A stretch of DNA of 64,000 nt from VAXT01 sp038040395 (GTDB lineage Bacteria; Actinomycetota; Thermoleophilia; Gaiellales; Gaiellaceae). Under the pieces are notes generated by a model. It was not told the origin of the DNA and did no database searches. It saw only the letters and a program-made list of their open reading frames with translations. The stretch lies in contig JBBPIJ010000014.1 of NCBI GenBank assembly GCA_038040395.1, forward strand, positions 6,882 through 70,881, given 5' to 3'. This document shows positions 41,023-49,965 of the stretch, in pieces (positions within the stretch are counted from its first letter, which is position 1; each line of letters starts with the position of its first letter). The translations under genes were made by a program, and so were the position numbers.

Positions 41023-43964
41023 GACCTCGCCACCCGGCACATCGACCACAGGTCGCACCACGTCGGACAGGGGAAGCCGCCCTTCGGGTCGTGCCGCACC
41101 TCACCTGAACGGATGCGCTCGACAAAGCGCAGCGCGTGCTCCTTGGCGCGCTCCGTCTGTGCCCAGAACTCCTCCTCCGGGAGGTAGTCGCGCGGCGCGA
41201 AGCCCGGGACATCCTCCTCGGTCTCGGCCCGCAGGAGCCCGCGCGCCTGCCGCTCGCCGGCGAGAGCGCGGTAGAGGCCGCCGAGCGGCTCGATCCCGAC
41301 CAGGTCGCGCAGCACGAGCATGTACAGCGGAATCTGGAGCCGCAGCTCGGACTCGATCTTCGCCGCCGAGTGAACCGTCTTTCCCGACTTGTAGTCCTGG
41401 ACGATTCCGCGCGCGCTGAAGGGGTCGAGGTCGATCCGGTCGATCTTCCCGGTGAGCGCGAACCCGTCGATCTGCAGGCCGCTCTGGAGCTCGGGGGCCG
41501 AGCGCTCCGAGCCGAACGAGACCTCGAACCGTCGCGGAACGAGCCCGAGCGGCGACTCCGCTTCGCTGCGCACGAAGTGCTCGAGGTCTCTCCACAGGCT
41601 CTCCTGGAGCTCGCGGCGCTGAAGATCACGGAGCTCGAGCCAGACGCCGCTGTCGATCGCCTCTGTGAGGCACTCGCGGAGAAAGAGGAGCCCGTCGTCC
41701 AGCCGCTCTGCATTGAGCCGCTCGACGCCGAGGCGCTTCGGCACCCCGGAGAAGAACTTGTAGAGCGTCTGGTGCGCGATCGAGCCCCGTAGGCGCGCGT
41801 CAACCTCGCCGTCGATCGTTCGCGGCGAGATCACGCGCTCGATGAACCAGACAGACGAGCAGTCGGCGAAGCCCTCGAGCTCGGTGACGCCGAAGGTCGC
41901 CCGTGCGCGCAGCTCGTCCAGCAGCACCGGGTCGGTGATCTCGGTGGGCCGCGAGAAGGCTCCACGCGCCCGCTCGAGTCGCCGCTCCCAGCCGTTCGCC
42001 CGCGCCAGCGCGGAAGCGTCGGCCGCATCCGTCGCCGCGAGCGCGCTCAACGACCGGAGCCGCTCGCGCTCGGTCGGCGCCTTGTCCACCGGCCACGTGA
42101 GCGCGGAGAGAGCCCGGCGCTCAGTCGCCTTGACGACGTCCGCGTCTGAATAGAGCGCGCGCACCTCGTCCCAGAACGGGCTCGGCTCCCGCGGCGAGCC
42201 CTCGTCGCTCGCAGCCTCGCGCACGAGATAGAGGCGCTTCGACGGGCGCGTGCACGCGGTGTAGAAGAAGAAGCGCTCGCGCGAGACCGGATCCGGCTTG
42301 ACGAGCCGCGCGTGACGCGAGCGCTCGTCGATCGACCGGCGCTCCTCGTCCGCGATGAAGGGCGAGCCCCGGGACCGGCGCGGCAGGCTCCCCTCCTCCA
42401 GTCCGAGCAGGAACACGACCTCGGTCCGCCGCGTGCGTGCTCGAAGAAGGTCGGTGACGGCAACGCGGCCGGGCTCGTCACCACGGGCCAGCCGTAGCTC
42501 CGCGCGCTCCAGGGCGGTGAAGATCTCCTCGCGGGTGAGTGCGCCACCGAGGTCGAGCCAGTCCTGGAGCTCGTCGAGGAGCTCGGCAACCGCCTTCTCT
42601 GCACGGAGGTCCAGGATCGCCTCCTCGCCGACGGGCGGGTCCTCGAGCCCGTATGCCGCGCGCACCATCGAGCGCGCAAGCCCACGGACGGCTCTCAGCA
42701 GGTCGGCCTCCTCCCGAAAGATGTCGAGGACCCTCAGCGGCTGGCCACGCAACTTCAGCGTCTCCTCGACGACCCGGCCGGGCTCGTTGACTGCCCGCCC
42801 GCGAAGCCGTCCCTCGAGATAGTCGACGTGGGAACGCGTCAGGCCCGAGAAAGGAGACCGCAGGAACCCGTAGAGGTCGTGGCGATCTCCCGCGAGCCAT
42901 TCGAAGCGCAGCAGCGAGAAGAGCGCCTTGCCAAAGGCTGTGCGGCCGATTCGGATTCGGCCTTCGATCGCATAAGGGACGCCGAGCGCGCCGAAAGCGG
43001 TCTCGACCTGGGCCCGGTGGCGATCGAGGTTGGGGCAGATGAGGAGGACCTCCTCGGCCGGCGTGCCGCTGCGGATCAGGTCGAGCACCGCCTCGGCGAC
43101 GAGCTCGAGCGTGCCGCGCGCACCCGCGCCCTCGAGGAAGCGAACCGACCCGTCGAGCTCGGGGCCTGACGGCGGCTGCTCCGAGAAGAGATGGCGCTCG
43201 AGGTGCGCGAGCGCGGCAGGGGCGACCTCGTCGTAGCGCGGCGGTAGCTCTTCGATGCGACCCGCGGCGAGCGCGGTCAGATCGTCCGACGTGCGGCGAA
43301 GCGACTCGAACGCGGCCCGGTTCGGCTCGTAGGGAAGCGAGACCGTGACCTCGGCGCGCCCGGCTAGCGCCTGGAGCAGCGCCCACTCGGCTCCGGTCAG
43401 ATCCTCGAAGCCGTACGCGAAGACAGGACGCCCCTCCCATGAGTCGAGCTCCGCGGCGACGCGCTCGGCCGCGTACCGTCGCTGGAGGTCGCGGTCCCAC
43501 AGCTCGAGGCGGTCCAGCTCTGCGCGGTAGGCCGCGTACAGGCCGGCGAGGTCTCCCTCCAGGTCGGCCGGCTCGACGAGGCCGGACTCGAGCTCGGTGA
43601 GCGCTCCCGAAAGCGCGTCGGCGAAGCCGGCGAACCGGGCCGAGGGGCCAAGCCCGTTGAGCGCGGCGCGGGAGACCGCGGTGCGCACGATGAGCTGGCG
43701 TTGAGCGTTCGTGACCGCCGGCCGGTTCTCGCCGCCGTCGCGGGCGAGACGCTGGAACAGATCGTCGAAGGTCCCGATTCGCCCCGAGAGGAGCGCACCG
43801 CGCTTGGCCAGGAGCTCGCGCTCGATCCGCTCGACGTCCGACCCGTACGGCACGATGAGCACCGGGTCGCGGTCGAGCGCGTCCAGATAACGATCCAGGA
43901 GCAGCGCAACCTTGCCGGCGTTCGCCGGCCCTGAGAGCAGCGTCAAACCCTGCCCGGAGGCCAT
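41019..43964 (-). CDS. addB: AddB-like inactivated helicase with nuclease domain and Fe-S cysteines
   Basis: 981 residues; TACGAT 6 nt before ATG 43964 suggests a leaderless start. The N-terminal P-loop is imperfect (LLSGPANAGKVALLL, with Val after GK), as expected for a scaffold rather than a motor. The C-terminal RecB-like nuclease domain has GKIDRIDLD and GIVQDYKSGKT. Iron-sulfur type Cys lie as one residue in GFADCSSVW and three near the end in CPTWCDLWSMC, the AddB arrangement. It is the first gene of the addB-addA-nth operon. Expected role is Chi-type sequence recognition and one-strand cutting during break repair. Confidence 0.88.
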   Translation of the reverse strand: MASGQGLTLLSGPANAGKVALLLDRYLDALDRDPVLIVPYGSDVERIERELLAKRGALLSGRIGTFDDLFQRLARDGGENRPAVTNAQRQLIVRTAVSRAALNGLGPSARFAGFADALSGALTELESGLVEPADLEGDLAGLYAAYRAELDRLELWDRDLQRRYAAERVAAELDSWEGRPVFAYGFEDLTGAEWALLQALAGRAEVTVSLPYEPNRAAFESLRRTSDDLTALAAGRIEELPPRYDEVAPAALAHLERHLFSEQPPSGPELDGSVRFLEGAGARGTLELVAEAVLDLIRSGTPAEEVLLICPNLDRHRAQVETAFGALGVPYAIEGRIRIGRTAFGKALFSLLRFEWLAGDRHDLYGFLRSPFSGLTRSHVDYLEGRLRGRAVNEPGRVVEETLKLRGQPLRVLDIFREEADLLRAVRGLARSMVRAAYGLEDPPVGEEAILDLRAEKAVAELLDELQDWLDLGGALTREEIFTALERAELRLARGDEPGRVAVTDLLRARTRRTEVVFLLGLEEGSLPRRSRGSPFIADEERRSIDERSRHARLVKPDPVSRERFFFYTACTRPSKRLYLVREAASDEGSPREPSPFWDEVRALYSDADVVKATERRALSALTWPVDKAPTERERLRSLSALAATDAADASALARANGWERRLERARGAFSRPTEITDPVLLDELRARATFGVTELEGFADCSSVWFIERVISPRTIDGEVDARLRGSIAHQTLYKFFSGVPKRLGVERLNAERLDDGLLFLRECLTEAIDSGVWLELRDLQRRELQESLWRDLEHFVRSEAESPLGLVPRRFEVSFGSERSAPELQSGLQIDGFALTGKIDRIDLDPFSARGIVQDYKSGKTVHSAAKIESELRLQIPLYMLVLRDLVGIEPLGGLYRALAGERQARGLLRAETEEDVPGFAPRDYLPEEEFWAQTERAKEHALRFVERIRSGEVRHDPKGGFPCPTWCDLWSMCRVARS

Positions 43965-44061
43965 CGACCTATCGTAGACCTGCGGTCCGACGTCTCCCGA
44001 GCCGGGGTCAGGCTGAATGCGGAACGTGCGTCAAACGCGGGCTTGTGCCCGCCTCCTAGCG

Positions 44062-44265
44062 CTACTTCACGCCGGTTGCCGACTTCGGCCGGCGGCCGCG
44101 TCTTGCCGCCGCGTGGCCGGGCATCCCGCTTGCGCAGTTGTCGCAGAGGTCTGCCTGCTTCGAGCCGCGGCGGGCATCCGTGTAGTTCAGGCGCAATGTC
44201 GCGCCCTTCCCTTCGCCGACCTCACGGCCGCAGTTGTCGCAAACGAGAACGGTCTTTCGAGCCAT
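44062..44265 (-). CDS. Small two-knuckle zinc-finger protein
   Basis: 67 residues from ATG 44265 with AGGAGG upstream. Two CxNC knuckles (CDNCGREVGEG at 9-12 and CDNCASG near 41-44) should hold one zinc, and the C-terminus is basic (HAAARRGRRPK). A DNA- or RNA-binding role is plausible. It lies between addB and the topoisomerase IB gene with its own ribosome-binding site; no operon is evident. Confidence 0.78.
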   Translation of the reverse strand: MARKTVLVCDNCGREVGEGKGATLRLNYTDARRGSKQADLCDNCASGMPGHAAARRGRRPKSATGVK

Positions 44266-44328
44266 TGGAATTGCCTCCTGAAAAGGATGAACGAAGAGAG
44301 ACGACCCTATCGCAAAGGCACAAGTAAT

Positions 44329-45345
44329 TCACGCGGCAACTCGCGCACGTCGAATTCGCCACGAGCGCAACAAACTCAACAGCGCGCGCTCTTCGCGATC
44401 GAGGCCTTTGGTGCGTGCACCGACGATACGCAAATGCCTCGGGCGAAAATCGTCGAGCGTTCGTCCGTCCAGATACTGCTCGACGACTGCGGGGCTGACG
44501 TATGACGAGCGGGCGACAGCTGGTGTATTTCCAAGTCGCTCACCGACTGTGCGCATGACTCCGGCGACGATGCGCTTCGCTTCGGTTTCGGCCTCGGTGG
44601 GGCCATGCTCTGCAAGCGCGATCGCCGCCAGGAGCGTCCCGCCCCACGTTCGGAAATCCTTCGCCGTGAATTCCTCGCCGAAGTGCTCGTTGATGTACTC
44701 GTTCAATCGCGCTCCGGTGAGATTGGCAAGCGAATCCTCGTACCGGTAACGAAAGAGCCGACGGCCGCCGGGCAGCTTGATGAGCTCCTTCATCGCGGCT
44801 GCGAGTTCCTCGTCGACGACGGCGGTTCGTACCCACACCCGATGCTTGCCGCGGTAGCGGAACGCGATACGGCTCCCGCGCACCGAGACATGGCTCTTGC
44901 GCAGCGTCGTGATCCCGAAAGTCCGGGTCGTGCGCGCGTAGCGCTCGGTGCCGACACGAAACCAGCCGAGATTGATCAGCCGAATCGCGAGGGCGCACGT
45001 CCATTCCGGATCGAAAGGCTCGCGTGCCATGTGCTCGCTCATCGCCTTCCGGAGCGCGGGGAGCCGCTCGGCGAAGCGGACGAGCCGGTCGTACTTCTCC
45101 TGCTCCTGCTGCGCCCTGAATTCCGGGTGGTAGAGGTATTGCCTCCGGCCCGCTCGGTCGAGGCCAGTCGCCTGGAGCTTCGCCTTCGACCGGGGTGAGA
45201 TCCAGACGTCGCGCCAGGCGGGCGGAATCACGAGCTCCTCGATCCGCTCGAGCTTCTCAGGATCGCTGATGCGCGTTCCGCGCGAGTCGACATAGCGAAA
45301 ACGCCCCTTGCGGCCTTCGCGCCGCCAGCCCCCTTTCCGTGCCAT
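44329..45345 (-). CDS. DNA topoisomerase IB (poxvirus type)
   Basis: 338 residues from ATG 45345; an upstream ATG at 45378 would leave only 3 nt to the divergent gene and overlap its promoter. Relaxes supercoils by a 3'-phosphotyrosine intermediate. The N-terminal domain (RFRYVDSRGTRI, IPPAWRDVWISP, YLYHPEFR) is followed by the catalytic residues: Arg in FRVGTERYA, Lys in TTLRKSHV, Arg in KDFRTWGGT and the nucleophile Tyr in ARSSYVSPAVVEQYL. Bacterial members are scattered and considered accessory. Confidence 0.93.
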   Translation of the reverse strand: MARKGGWRREGRKGRFRYVDSRGTRISDPEKLERIEELVIPPAWRDVWISPRSKAKLQATGLDRAGRRQYLYHPEFRAQQEQEKYDRLVRFAERLPALRKAMSEHMAREPFDPEWTCALAIRLINLGWFRVGTERYARTTRTFGITTLRKSHVSVRGSRIAFRYRGKHRVWVRTAVVDEELAAAMKELIKLPGGRRLFRYRYEDSLANLTGARLNEYINEHFGEEFTAKDFRTWGGTLLAAIALAEHGPTEAETEAKRIVAGVMRTVGERLGNTPAVARSSYVSPAVVEQYLDGRTLDDFRPRHLRIVGARTKGLDREERALLSLLRSWRIRRARVAA

Positions 45346-45381
45346 GCGAGCCGTGTACCCGAGGGCCGTAGGATCCAACCC

Positions 45382-46461
45382 ATGGCCGAGACGACGATCG
45401 CCGTCCTCGAAGGCGACGAGACGGGGCAGGAGCTACTCGACGAGGCGCTGCGCGTTCTCGACCCCGATGTGATCGGCTTCGAGGTCGAGCTGGACCGATT
45501 CGACCTCTCGCTCGAGTCGCGGCGCGAGACGGAGAACAAGGTCGTCTACGAAGCGGCGGCGGCGATTCGCGAACACGGGCTGGGGCTAAAAGCCGCGACT
45601 GTGACGCCGGAAGGCGCGGGCGACGTCGGGTCTCCGAACCGCATCTTGCGCGAGGAGATCGGGGGCCGGGTGATCGTGCGCACCGGCCGGCGGATCCCGG
45701 GCGTCATCCCGCACGGAGGCGTGCACGCGCCGATCTCGGTTGTCCGCATGGCCGTCGGCGATGCCTACGGCGCGAAGGAGTGGCGCGAGGGTGAGGGGAT
45801 GGACGAGGCGGCATTTCGCACCGAACGAATCGAGCGCCGGATCTGCCACGGGGTCGCCGAGTTCGCCTTCCAACTCGCCGAGCGGACCGGCGCGAAGGTC
45901 TTCGGCGGCCCGAAGTACACGGTCAGCCCCGTCTACGAAGGGATGCTCAAGGAGGAGATGGATGCCGCCGCCGAGCGGCACCCGGATGTCCCCTACGAGC
46001 CCCAGCTGATCGACGCGACTTTTGCGCTGCTGATCGCGACCGCCGGCGACCCGCTCGTGATCCCGTCTCTGAACCGCGACGGGGACATCCTCTCCGACCT
46101 CGTCCTCCCGCTCTTTGGGTCGATCGCGGGCGCGGAGTCGCTACTCGTCGCGTTCGGCGACGACGACCCCGAGCAGATCAGCGCCGTGATGTCCGAGGCC
46201 GCCCACGGCACGGCTCCCGCGCTCCAGGGCAAGAACGTCGCGAACCCGCTGGCGATGATCCTCGCGGCCGCCGCGGTGCTCGCTTACGCGGGCGAGCAGG
46301 GCGAGCAGGCATCACGGGCAATCCGCGAGGCCGCCCTGGAAGCCGTCGCAGATGGCACCCGTACGGCGGATCTCGGCGGCCACGCCGGCACGACCGAGTT
46401 CACGGACGAGGTCATCCGGCGCACGAAGACGAAGCTCCAGGTCTGGTCGACGCTCGCCTAG
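45382..46461 (+). CDS. Isocitrate/isopropylmalate dehydrogenase family enzyme
   Basis: 359 residues; TAGGAT 7 nt before the ATG suggests a leaderless mRNA. The beta-decarboxylating dehydrogenase motifs are VLEGDETGQELL (normally GDGIGPE), ATVTPEGAG, SPNRILREEIGGRVIVRTGR, the metal-binding NRDGDILSDLV and the cofactor loop EAAHGTAPALQGKNVANP. The HGTAPxxxGKN loop suits isocitrate rather than isopropylmalate dehydrogenase, so conversion of isocitrate to 2-oxoglutarate is my best guess. NAD or NADP preference is not clear. The stop overlaps that of the HD-GYP gene (CTAG). Confidence 0.85.
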   Translation: MAETTIAVLEGDETGQELLDEALRVLDPDVIGFEVELDRFDLSLESRRETENKVVYEAAAAIREHGLGLKAATVTPEGAGDVGSPNRILREEIGGRVIVRTGRRIPGVIPHGGVHAPISVVRMAVGDAYGAKEWREGEGMDEAAFRTERIERRICHGVAEFAFQLAERTGAKVFGGPKYTVSPVYEGMLKEEMDAAAERHPDVPYEPQLIDATFALLIATAGDPLVIPSLNRDGDILSDLVLPLFGSIAGAESLLVAFGDDDPEQISAVMSEAAHGTAPALQGKNVANPLAMILAAAAVLAYAGEQGEQASRAIREAALEAVADGTRTADLGGHAGTTEFTDEVIRRTKTKLQVWSTLA

Positions 46462-47042
46462 CTCGCGGCGGCTTGCCAGACGAGCAGGTCGAGCTCGCCT
46501 TCGCTCCATGCTTCCGCGAACACGCCGACGAGATCCGGGTCGAACTGCGACCCGGCGCACCGACGCAGCTCGTCGAGCGCGTCCGGCGCCTGTCTCGGCG
46601 CGCGGTACGGGCGCGTCGAGGTCATCGCGTCGAACGAGTCCGCCACTGCGAGGATCCGAGCCTCGAGCGGGATCCGCTCCCCGGCACGCCCGCGGGGATA
46701 GCCCGCGCCGTCCCAGCGCTCGTGATGGTGGAGCACGGACGGCAGGATCTCGCGGGGCGCCCCGAGCGAGCGCAGCATGCGCACCCCGGCAGCGGGATGG
46801 CGGCGAACCTGGACGAGCTCTACCTCGGTCAGCGGCCCGTGCTTCAGGAGCACAGCCGGAGGGACGGCGAGCTTCCCGACGTCGTGGAGAAGCGCCCCGA
46901 GCCGAAGCACCGAGAGCCGTTCCTTGTCGAGCTCGATCCGCCTCGCCATCGCCTGCGCAAAGACCGTGACGCGAGATGCATGACCTCTGGCGTACGGGTC
47001 ACGCGCCTCGATCGCGGCCGAAAGTTGGGCCAGGCTCCCCAC
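46458..47042 (-). CDS. HD-GYP domain phosphohydrolase
   Basis: 194 residues, from GTG 47042. An HD-GYP domain fills most of the protein: ARGHASRV, LLHDVGKLAVP, LPSVLHHHERWDGAGYPRG and ILAVADSFDAMTSTRPYR are all intact, so metal-dependent cyclic-di-GMP hydrolysis is likely. No sensory domain is attached, unless the true start lies further upstream. It is convergent with the IDH-like gene. The cyclase at 14.7 kb makes a different class of cyclic nucleotide, so no direct link is implied. Confidence 0.88.
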   Translation of the reverse strand: MGSLAQLSAAIEARDPYARGHASRVTVFAQAMARRIELDKERLSVLRLGALLHDVGKLAVPPAVLLKHGPLTEVELVQVRRHPAAGVRMLRSLGAPREILPSVLHHHERWDGAGYPRGRAGERIPLEARILAVADSFDAMTSTRPYRAPRQAPDALDELRRCAGSQFDPDLVGVFAEAWSEGELDLLVWQAAAS

Positions 47043-47086
47043 AGACCTCGACTGTTCAAGATTTGCGGTCCGATCCCTCCCTCCGA

Positions 47087-47104
47087 GGCATCGCTTGCGA
47101 TGCC
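47087..47104. repeat. Hairpin GGCATCGC-TT-GCGATGCC
   Basis: A perfect 8-bp stem in the 153-nt gap between the HD-GYP and transhydrogenase genes. The same hairpin with one base-pair change (GGCGTCGC-TT-GCGACGCC) lies inside element copy B at about 51990-52007, which suggests a shared repeat family. Confidence 0.6.
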
Positions 47105-47195
47105 GCCCTCAGGCCGCGGGGCTCTGCTCCGTGGCCGTCTGCAATGACCGGTCGACCCAATTGACCTCCGACCAGACGCTCTAGGATCCGCCCTC

Positions 47196-48281
47196 ATGCG
47201 GGTCGGCGTACCGAAGGAGACGGCGGTGGGCGAGCAGCGGGTTGCGCTCGTGCCCGAGATCGTGGCCAAGCTGGTCTCGTCCGGAATCGACGTTGTGGTC
47301 GAGCCCGGTGCCGGCGAGGCCGCCTCCTTCACCGACGATGCGTTCAAGGAGGCGGGAGCCACGCTCGGGAACCCCTGGGAGGCCGAGGTCGTCGCCAAGG
47401 TGCGCATGCCGAGTGACGACGAGCTCGCGCGCCTCAGCGAAGGGCAGGTGCTGATCGGCTTCCTGCAGCCGCTGAGCAATCCGCAGGGCATCGAGCGCCT
47501 CCGCGAGCGCGGCGTGACCGCCTTCGCGATGGAGTCGATTCCCCGGATCACCCGCGCCCAGTCGATGGACGCGCTCTCATCGCAAGCGACGGTCTCCGGG
47601 TACAAGGCCGTCGTCCTCGCGGCCGACAGGCTGCCCAAGTTCCTGCCGATGCTGATGACCGCGGCCGGCACGGTTGCCCCAGCGAAGGTGCTCGTAATCG
47701 GTGCGGGCGTCGCCGGGCTCCAGGCGATCGCGACGGCGCGGCGGCTCGGCGCAGTCGTCTCCGGCTTCGACGTGCGGCCCGTCGTGAAGGAGCAGGTCGA
47801 GAGCCTCGGGGCCACGTTCCTCGAGCTCGGCGTCGTCGGCGAGGAGACCGAGGGCGGCTACGCGCGCGAGCTCTCCGAGGAGGAGCAGCGCCGCCAGCAG
47901 GAAGCGCTCGAGGCACGGATCGGAGACTTCGACGTCGTCGTCACGACGGCTCTCATCCCTGGGCGGCCGGCGCCGAAGCTGATCCCGCAGTCCGCGATCG
48001 AGTCGATGCGGCCCGGGTCGGTGATCGTCGACCTCGCCGCCGAGGCGGGCGGCAACGCCGAGCTCACCCAGGCAGACCGTGACGTCACTCACCAGGGTGT
48101 CACGATCCTCGGCCCGACGAACCTGCCGAGCTCGATGCCCTACCACGCGAGCCAGCTCTACGCGCGCAACGTCTCGGCGCTCGTCCAACACCTCGCACCG
48201 GAAGGCGAGCTCGCACTTGACTTCGAGGACGAGATCACCGCCGGCGCCTGTGTGACGCGGAAAGAGGAGGTACCCGCGTGA
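47196..48281 (+). CDS. pntAA: NAD(P) transhydrogenase subunit alpha part 1
   Basis: 361 residues; TAGGAT 8 nt before the ATG, with TTGACC at 47161 as a possible -35. This is the soluble NAD(H)-binding component of the proton-translocating transhydrogenase. It begins with the family signature MRVGVPKETAVGEQRVAL, and has the Rossmann motif (VLVIGAGVAGLQAIATARRLGAVV) and the alanine-dehydrogenase-like end. The membrane part is on separate genes downstream, as in Rhodospirillum-type three-subunit enzymes. It ends in GTGA overlapping the next start. Confidence 0.94.
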   Translation: MRVGVPKETAVGEQRVALVPEIVAKLVSSGIDVVVEPGAGEAASFTDDAFKEAGATLGNPWEAEVVAKVRMPSDDELARLSEGQVLIGFLQPLSNPQGIERLRERGVTAFAMESIPRITRAQSMDALSSQATVSGYKAVVLAADRLPKFLPMLMTAAGTVAPAKVLVIGAGVAGLQAIATARRLGAVVSGFDVRPVVKEQVESLGATFLELGVVGEETEGGYARELSEEEQRRQQEALEARIGDFDVVVTTALIPGRPAPKLIPQSAIESMRPGSVIVDLAAEAGGNAELTQADRDVTHQGVTILGPTNLPSSMPYHASQLYARNVSALVQHLAPEGELALDFEDEITAGACVTRKEEVPA

Positions 48282-48574
48282 GCTATCAGCTGGTCACCGA
48301 GATCACGATTCTCGTGCTGGCCGCCTTCGTCGGGTTCGAGGTGATCTCGAAGGTGCCGACGCTGCTGCACACGCCGCTCATGTCGGGCACGAACGCGATC
48401 CACGGAATCGTGATCGTCGGCGCGATCGTCGTCATGGGCGCTCCCCACCCCGGGCTCTTCATGCGCCTCGTCTCGTTCGTCGCGGTGATCCTCGCCACGG
48501 CGAACGTCGTCGGCGGCTTCGTCGTCACCGACCGGATGCTCGAGATGTTCAAGAAGCGGCCCGACGCCTCTTGA
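48278..48574 (+). CDS. pntAB: NAD(P) transhydrogenase subunit alpha part 2
   Basis: 98 residues from GTG 48278 (GTGA overlap). It is a small membrane subunit with three or four helices (TEITILVLAAFVGFEVISKVPTLLHTPLMSGTNAIHG), the last phrase being the family signature. It completes the proton channel with PntB. Confidence 0.94.
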   Translation: MSYQLVTEITILVLAAFVGFEVISKVPTLLHTPLMSGTNAIHGIVIVGAIVVMGAPHPGLFMRLVSFVAVILATANVVGGFVVTDRMLEMFKKRPDAS

Positions 48575-49965
48575 GCACGACTACAGCCAACCTGCTCTAC
48601 CTGATCACGATCGCAGCGTTCATCCTCGCGCTGCGTTTCCTCTCCTCCCCGCGGCATGCGCGCTTCGGCGTTCAGATCGGAGCCGCCGGGATGGTCTGGG
48701 CGATCCTCGTCACGCTCGCCCTGGACGAGGTCGTGACCGGGTGGTGGTGGATGGCCGCCGGCGTGCTGATCGGCTCGGTGATCGGAGTCGTCGGGGCGAA
48801 GCGGGTGAAGATGACCGCGATGCCGCAGATGGTGGCGCTGTTCAACGGCGTCGGCGGCGGCGCAGCAGCCCTCATCTCGCTGGTCGAGTTCCACGGCGTC
48901 TGGGCCCACTCGAGCGACGTCGGCGTCGAGCGCGGGATCGCAACGGTGTTCTCGGCGCTCGTCGGATCGATCTCGTTCGCGGGCTCGCTCGTCGCCTTCG
49001 CGAAGCTCCAGGAGCTCGTCAGCGGACGGCCGATCACGTATCCGGCACAGCAGGTCGGGAACGCGCTGCTGTTCCTCGGGTCGATCGCCCTCGCAGTCGT
49101 CGCGATGGGGTCGGTGGAGTTCTGGCTGCTCGCGGGGGCGATCGGGGCGGCGGCACTGTTCGGGATCGTCTTCGTGCTCCCGATCGGCGGCGCCGACATG
49201 CCCGTCGTGATCTCGCTGCTGAACGCGTTCACCGGCCTGGCGGCGGCCGCGACCGGCTTCGTGCTCCACTCGAACGTCCTGATCGTGAGCGGCATGCTCG
49301 TCGGCGCTTCGGGAACGCTGCTGACGACGCTGATGGCGCGGGCGATGAACCGCTCGCTGGCGAACGTCCTCTTCGGCGCGTTCGGGAAGGTCGTGGCAAC
49401 TCCTGGCGGAGGGGCCGCGGGAGGCGACGGTGCCGACGTGCGGTCGGTGACGGCCGACGACGTCGCGGTCATGCTCGCGTTCGCGCGCCGCGTCGTCTTC
49501 GTCCCGGGGTACGGCCTCGCGGTCGCCCAGGCACAGCACGACGTGCGGAACCTAGCGGAGCTGCTCGAGGAGAGAGGCGTGGACGTCCGCTACGCGATCC
49601 ACCCGGTGGCGGGCCGCATGCCGGGCCACATGAACGTCCTGCTCGCAGAGGCAAACGTCCCCTACGACGAGCTTTTCGAGATGGACACGATCAACCCGGA
49701 GTTCCCGCAGACCGACGTCGTGGTCGTCGTCGGCGCGAACGACGTCGTCAACCCGGCGGCGCGCAACCAGCCCGGGAGCCCGATCTACGGGATGCCGATC
49801 CTCGACGTGGACAAGGCCCAGAACGTCGTCGTCGTGAAGCGCAGCATGTCGCCGGGGTTCGCCGGGATCGACAACCCGCTCTTCTATGACCCGAAGACCG
49901 TGATGCTCTTCGACGACGCGAAGGCGGCGATGGAGAAGCTGATCGCCGCCGTCAAGTCCGTTTGA
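48571..49965 (+). CDS. pntB: NAD(P) transhydrogenase subunit beta
   Basis: 464 residues from TTG 48571 (TTGA overlap). About eight to nine transmembrane helices (residues 5-260) are followed by the NADP(H)-binding domain (VVFVPGYGLAVAQAQHDVRNLAELLEERG, YAIHPVAGRMPGHMNVLLAEANVPYD, VVVVGANDVVNPAA). The enzyme uses the proton gradient to make NADPH from NADH, supplying biosynthesis and, for example, thioredoxin reductase. Confidence 0.95.
   Translation: MSTTTANLLYLITIAAFILALRFLSSPRHARFGVQIGAAGMVWAILVTLALDEVVTGWWWMAAGVLIGSVIGVVGAKRVKMTAMPQMVALFNGVGGGAAALISLVEFHGVWAHSSDVGVERGIATVFSALVGSISFAGSLVAFAKLQELVSGRPITYPAQQVGNALLFLGSIALAVVAMGSVEFWLLAGAIGAAALFGIVFVLPIGGADMPVVISLLNAFTGLAAAATGFVLHSNVLIVSGMLVGASGTLLTTLMARAMNRSLANVLFGAFGKVVATPGGGAAGGDGADVRSVTADDVAVMLAFARRVVFVPGYGLAVAQAQHDVRNLAELLEERGVDVRYAIHPVAGRMPGHMNVLLAEANVPYDELFEMDTINPEFPQTDVVVVVGANDVVNPAARNQPGSPIYGMPILDVDKAQNVVVVKRSMSPGFAGIDNPLFYDPKTVMLFDDAKAAMEKLIAAVKSV

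Noticed and set aside
48672..49472. Antisense gene opposite pntB
   Set aside because: No motif; it mirrors the transmembrane coding sequence of pntB.
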